From contig WHVD01000073.1 of NCBI GenBank assembly GCA_015178975.1, forward strand, positions 124,001 through 188,000: a stretch of 64,000 nt of DNA, read 5' to 3'. The translations under genes were made by a program, and so were the position numbers. Shown piece by piece: positions 60,109 through 64,000 of the stretch; position 1 is the stretch's first letter, and the number at the start of each line of letters is the position of its first letter. The stretch is from Hysterangium stoloniferum (taxonomy: Eukaryota > Basidiomycota > Agaricomycetes > Hysterangiales > Hysterangiaceae). The notes beneath the pieces are model-generated. The model saw only the letters and a list, made by a program, of their open reading frames with translations. It made no database searches and was not told where the DNA came from.

Positions 60109-63100
60109 TTATGAGATAACGAGGAAACTTGCCAATGCCCACCCGATCGTGCCATTGTCATCACGTACAAGTAGAAGACAATCTTCAATATCCTCATCTT
60201 CTGGACGAATTGGGAGTTCTTCATGGTCTCGCGGATGACCCTCCTCGGATAAGACTTCTATGGTGTCGCCGATTTCAAGGCTGAGGAAGGGACGCCCACG
60301 GTACAATGGCATGGCATGGCCAGCGAGTGAAAACGGATGAACCACAGTGCATGCATAGGGTGCTATTCGTTGGCGAGTTGAATCAGGAGCAGGGGAGGGC
60401 AATGGGGAGGGCAATGGGGACGGTGACGGGCCATAAAACTCTGGGGACGACAGGGATTGTGAGCTGGTACTGGCACGGGGAACATGGCGTTTAGCTGGCG
60501 ATTTAAATGCGTTTGTGAACCGTTTACGCATGCTGGCTTTCTTTGAGATTCGACCACGAAGATCAGCGTCTTCGTCATGAGAAATGAGTCCAAGGTTTTT
60601 TCCTGGACTTGATCGAGAGACGTCTATATGTGCCGTTTTGACAGATGGTGAAGCCGGGTCCTCAGAATATGTTTTCGGAGCATGAGAAGTTCGCGATACA
60701 GGGCGTTGAGCAGCAAGCCGATCCATTCCAACATGTGCGTCGTTTGAATGTGTCGACAGCCGGTGGTGCGAGGACTCAGAGGTCGATGCAGAGGATGAAG
60801 TGTGCACGGAGACGCGCGGCGAAAGCTGCAGTTGTTGGGAGTCCATGCTCGCTATTTTGAATACAGCACGCCTGCTAGGAATGTCCAAGTTCTGTTTTGT
60901 TCCATTTTGTCTCTCACGATCTGGGCGAGCAGTAGACGGACGGCCGTCTTCGAGGCGCGCAGTGGTTGGCCGAGGATCGTAAAAACTCGCCTTTTTACCG
61001 AGGGGTTGCCTGTCAATTTCTCGGCGGGCAGTTCCAAGTCGCTCTATGCTATTTCGGCGAGATAATGACCTCTCGCTCTCCCATCTTTGAGCACCGTTCC
61101 TCGATGCACGACCGTCCTTTTGTTGAATACTGCTGTGTGACCCATATGGGTCTGGAGATGCGGCCGTGCTCTCGGTTGGCGTTCCTAGAACGCCTCGAAC
61201 ATAGGATGGTAAATACTTTTCGATCTCCAAGTCAATTGACTGCATCGACCGACGATGATGTGGCATGCTAGTGGATGAAAGAGGAGTTGACGGGAAGGAC
61301 GGAGGAGATCCAGCACCAGAAACGAAGGCTGTAGCAAGTGCAGCGGCTGGGCCCGTCGTTCCAGATCCACGCGATGTTCTATCGTGTCTGTATTTGGTAA
61401 TACCGAGTGCAGCCGCTGCAGCATCAATCTCTTCCCAGCGTTCCCACCACACTCTGAGGGTTTCTGGAGCACCGGCACTCATGTCGCCATCGACTCCAAG
61501 TGCGTCCCACAGCTCGACCCAGTGAGCACGGACTTCGCGCCAGAAGCGTGCCTGCCAGTCGGCGAATTGCTTCAGACAAACTGTAAATCCCATTTCTAGA
61601 ATCTCTATATACCGAGGAAGTTCCGCGCGAAGCTGGACGTCTAGAGCAAGATAGGCTTGCGATGCTTCTACGAGTGAATTGGGCGGTCGACCTTTGGAGA
61701 TGGGCATATCCAGAAGCTGAAGATGCTGTAGGCGGAGAGCATGCATGTGATCAAGGAGCAAGAGTGGTTTGCGAGTTGTGGAATGAAGCCGAGTGAGCTG
61801 GGGCATTAATGTGCCTTGTATCGCGAGGTCAAGAGAGACCCAAGTCGGTGTAATTTGCGACGCTACTATTTCAGTGAACAAATCGAGGGCCTCCGAACCA
61901 TGAGATTGGCCAAGACCAATTACTCTTCCGAAAGTAATAGACCATCGCTCCAACTGAGTTATAGTGTCACGGAGGGACATAGTCCATTCAACTGTACCCT
62001 TGGCAAAATCGTGCACATAGCTCTTACAAGTACGTAGTCGCTAGTATAGTTCAGCCACGACTTCATCTGTATACGTGACATTAATTACCTTCTCTAAAGA
62101 CTCAATTTGACTCCGGTCATCCTGACTGCCATTTCTATATTTGAGTCCTTTCATGCTTTTGATACGCACGGGAGGAGGGTGTTTGGTGTCGAGAAGATTT
62201 TTAACGACCTCCCACCGTCGTCTGCCTTCGTTGACACCACGGGCGACCTCCTCGACTTTATCACGTGCCTCGCGTAACTTATCCTTCGCCTCCCCAGGTT
62301 CTGTATCATCCATTATTGCGCCAAGAAGAAGAGGGTATTTGAGAAGCCGCTGGACTGGTTTTATAAGTAATGATGGAAGATCCCAAGCATGGGTATAGGA
62401 TTGCGCCAGGGTATGTGTTTGAGCTAAATACGTCGTAAGTGCGGGCGTTTGAGGCAGCGAATTTAGATGTGCAAGGGCAATAGGGTGTTTGGTAATATAC
62501 GTAGTGTATGGAGGTTTCAGGTGAGGAATCTGTCGGACAGTATTAATATGAGGATCGAAATATCTACAGATGTGCAAAAAAACACACGATTGATATAAAA
62601 ACGTCAGCGACATGGTCCTGACCATCACCATTAGGGTCCAATACGCCGTGTAATGCTTCTTCAAGTTTATTACAGAACACTTCAGCAAATACAGCTAATT
62701 CTTCAACATTTCCAAAGATTATCCTGGTATCATCTTTCGTCATAGGGGCTACTTGAGGAGTCTGAGGAGGTGATGGCGAGCCATCAGGCAAGGAAGTAGG
62801 AAAAGGCGCAGGTAAACCCATGGCAAGCGGTAGGTGGATATCTCGGATTAAAGCCAGATCAGAGGCGTAAGCACGCTCTGAGGAAAGTAATTCATTCAGT
62901 GCATGCTTACGTTTAGTGAAGGTGGTATCCTGGCGCGGAATAGGGGTTTCAACCGAGGATCTAGGGGTAGGACGTAAAGGTGATCGTATCGGAACTGGTG
63001 GGGACGAAGGAGGCTCCGGCAATGGTGGTGGGGGGGGCAGGAGAGCGTATCGGCGTGACCGAGCTGATAATGGGGAGTCCTGAGTGTTTATATTAGGAGA

Positions 63101-63166
63101 TGTAGGCGAGTCTGTCTGAGGAACCACATCTACTATTGGAGATGCGCACGAAATCATCGTCGTCAC
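60109..63166 (-). CDS. Rho guanine nucleotide exchange factor with DH, BAR-like and SH3 domains, 983 aa, three exons
   Basis: Exons (minus): 63166-62588, 62529-62089, 62040-60109; introns of 58 and 48 nt. A Pro-rich N-terminus (LPPPPPLPEPPSSPP) precedes the DH domain (about residues 90-310): KRKHALNELLSSERAYASDL, RIIFGNVEELAVFAEVFCNK and SLLIKPVQRLLKYPLLLGAI, the most conserved DH helix. A BAR-like helical region follows (FAKGTVEWTMSLRDTITQLE to about residue 560), then a Ser-rich linker and a C-terminal SH3 (ATVVHPF-like start; LSLEIGDTIEVLSEEG; GTIGWALASFL). DH-BAR-SH3 is the layout of the Tuba/Gef1 group that activates Cdc42 in polarised growth (established for the family). An ACGTG-core E-box lies 62 bp upstream of the start. 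Confidence 0.9.
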
Positions 63167-63227
63167 TTACGAAGGGCGGGGAGTATAAAGGCGGCCAGCA
63201 CAACGACCCACGGCGCCGCGTGCAGGT

Positions 63228-63233
63228 CACGTG
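63228..63233. promoter_or_regulatory. CACGTG E-box upstream of the Rho GEF gene
   Basis: CACGTG lies in the phrase ggtcacgtgtcacatgtcac, 62 bp upstream of the Rho GEF start, with a second E-box (CACATG) next to it. This is the core site of fungal bHLH factors; function is not shown. Confidence 0.35.
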
Positions 63234-64000
63234 TCACATGTCACGCTATTAATTGGGAAGCGACCAGCCATTGGTTTAAAAAACGACGTTGGAAACGTCG
63301 GCCATCAATATGGGTTCTCGTTACCAACTACTTTTGAGCACAGCCCATTAATCTATTCAGGGCATGGCTTCATCGAATTAGCCGCTGCTATCGCCAACAA
63401 TTACGTTCTGGAGTGTTCAGCAGTTATGTAACTTCAAGCAAATAAATCGTTCGTTGCCGCTGAATATCGAGAATGCGTGTGAGTGAGATGAGGTATGTCT
63501 CGGATCAACTAACTGAGCTTGTGGCAGGATACGGACACCAGCGGTGGCTCAAACCCTTGATCCATATGGAAAGCACGTGGAACGGGCCGTTATGTTGCTG
63601 TTTGAAAGATCTGCTGCCTCCTAAGCGCGGCCTAATCATACAAATTCACACATGAGAATGCTTATGGCGTGGTGGATTCGGTTGCTGTTTGACAATTAGT
63701 AACGGATGCTGCAAAAGATAACTTAAGAAAATCCTTTTGTAAGCTCCTAGTCCGCAGATTGCTAAAAAGGTAATCCAGTGATGATTTAAGGAACTAGGAA
63801 GCCACACATCTAATCTCGACGTAGAGTGGTTTGTTCGATCGTGGGAGTCGACCTGAATGGGAGATCGGTGCCTGGCAGACGCGTTCATTTGGAGAACTCA
63901 GGGTAACAGAGTAGTAATAATGTGTCAGGATAGTAACAAGGTGTCGGCTTGTCACAATGGTCTCTTTTGGTGAAGTTGGGGTGAGGTTATAGGTAGGCTC
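63234..64000. other. Intergenic region to the window edge
   Basis: No supported gene. The frames present (63231-63431 plus, 63473-63655 plus, 63646-63888 minus) show no domain or splice structure. Confidence 0.5.

Noticed and set aside
62565..62630. Frameshift or sequencing error at the T7 run in the Rho GEF gene
   Set aside because: A 58-nt GT-AG intron (62530-62587) joins ADVFISI to IPHLKPPYTTY in frame, so no error is needed.

Overview
The window looks like nuclear DNA of a basidiomycete fungus, most likely an Agaricomycete. The host genes have many small (45-84 nt) GT-AG introns. The transposon set also fits: a Plavaka-type DNA transposase, Ty3 elements with chromodomains, a DIRS-like tyrosine-recombinase retroelement and a Ty1/copia element. 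I cannot name the species.

The window has two parts. Positions 1 to about 41,030 are a nest of transposable elements with no host gene that I can support. From the left it holds: a Plavaka transposase gene (minus, running off the left edge) split by a solo LTR; a composite minus-strand Ty3 element between two related LTRs (3748-16437) that carries further LTR insertions; the 3' end of a plus-strand Ty3 element (16438-18284); an AT-rich plus-strand Ty3 element (18285 to about 23210) with a convergent antisense ORF encoding a Zn2Cys6-like cluster; a minus-strand DIRS-like element (23249-29458) broken by a foldback MITE and a solo LTR; a perfect 19-bp tandem array (30783-31250); a copia element with a 1406-codon open frame (32148-36368) with a tRNA-like insertion at its 5' end; and several more solo LTRs (to 40499). 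At least six solo LTRs still have exact 5-bp target duplications, so much of the cluster arose by insertion followed by LTR-LTR recombination. Premature stops and lost catalytic residues are dominated by CpG-type transitions, which suggests past cytosine methylation.

Positions 41,541-63,166 carry host genes: a U1A/U2B''-type spliceosomal protein (plus), then five minus-strand genes: a PMR1-type Golgi Ca/Mn P-type ATPase, an MNN2-family alpha-mannosyltransferase, an F-box protein, an SDR-like membrane protein and a DH-BAR-SH3 Rho GEF. PMR1 and MNN2-type enzymes both act in the Golgi: PMR1 supplies the Mn2+ that mannosyltransferases need. That link is functional, and nothing in the DNA shows co-regulation. 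A further unrecognised plus-strand spliced gene lies at about 57.5-58.75 kb. Exon boundaries of the host genes were read from GT-AG sites that keep the frame; total coding lengths are multiples of three in each case.
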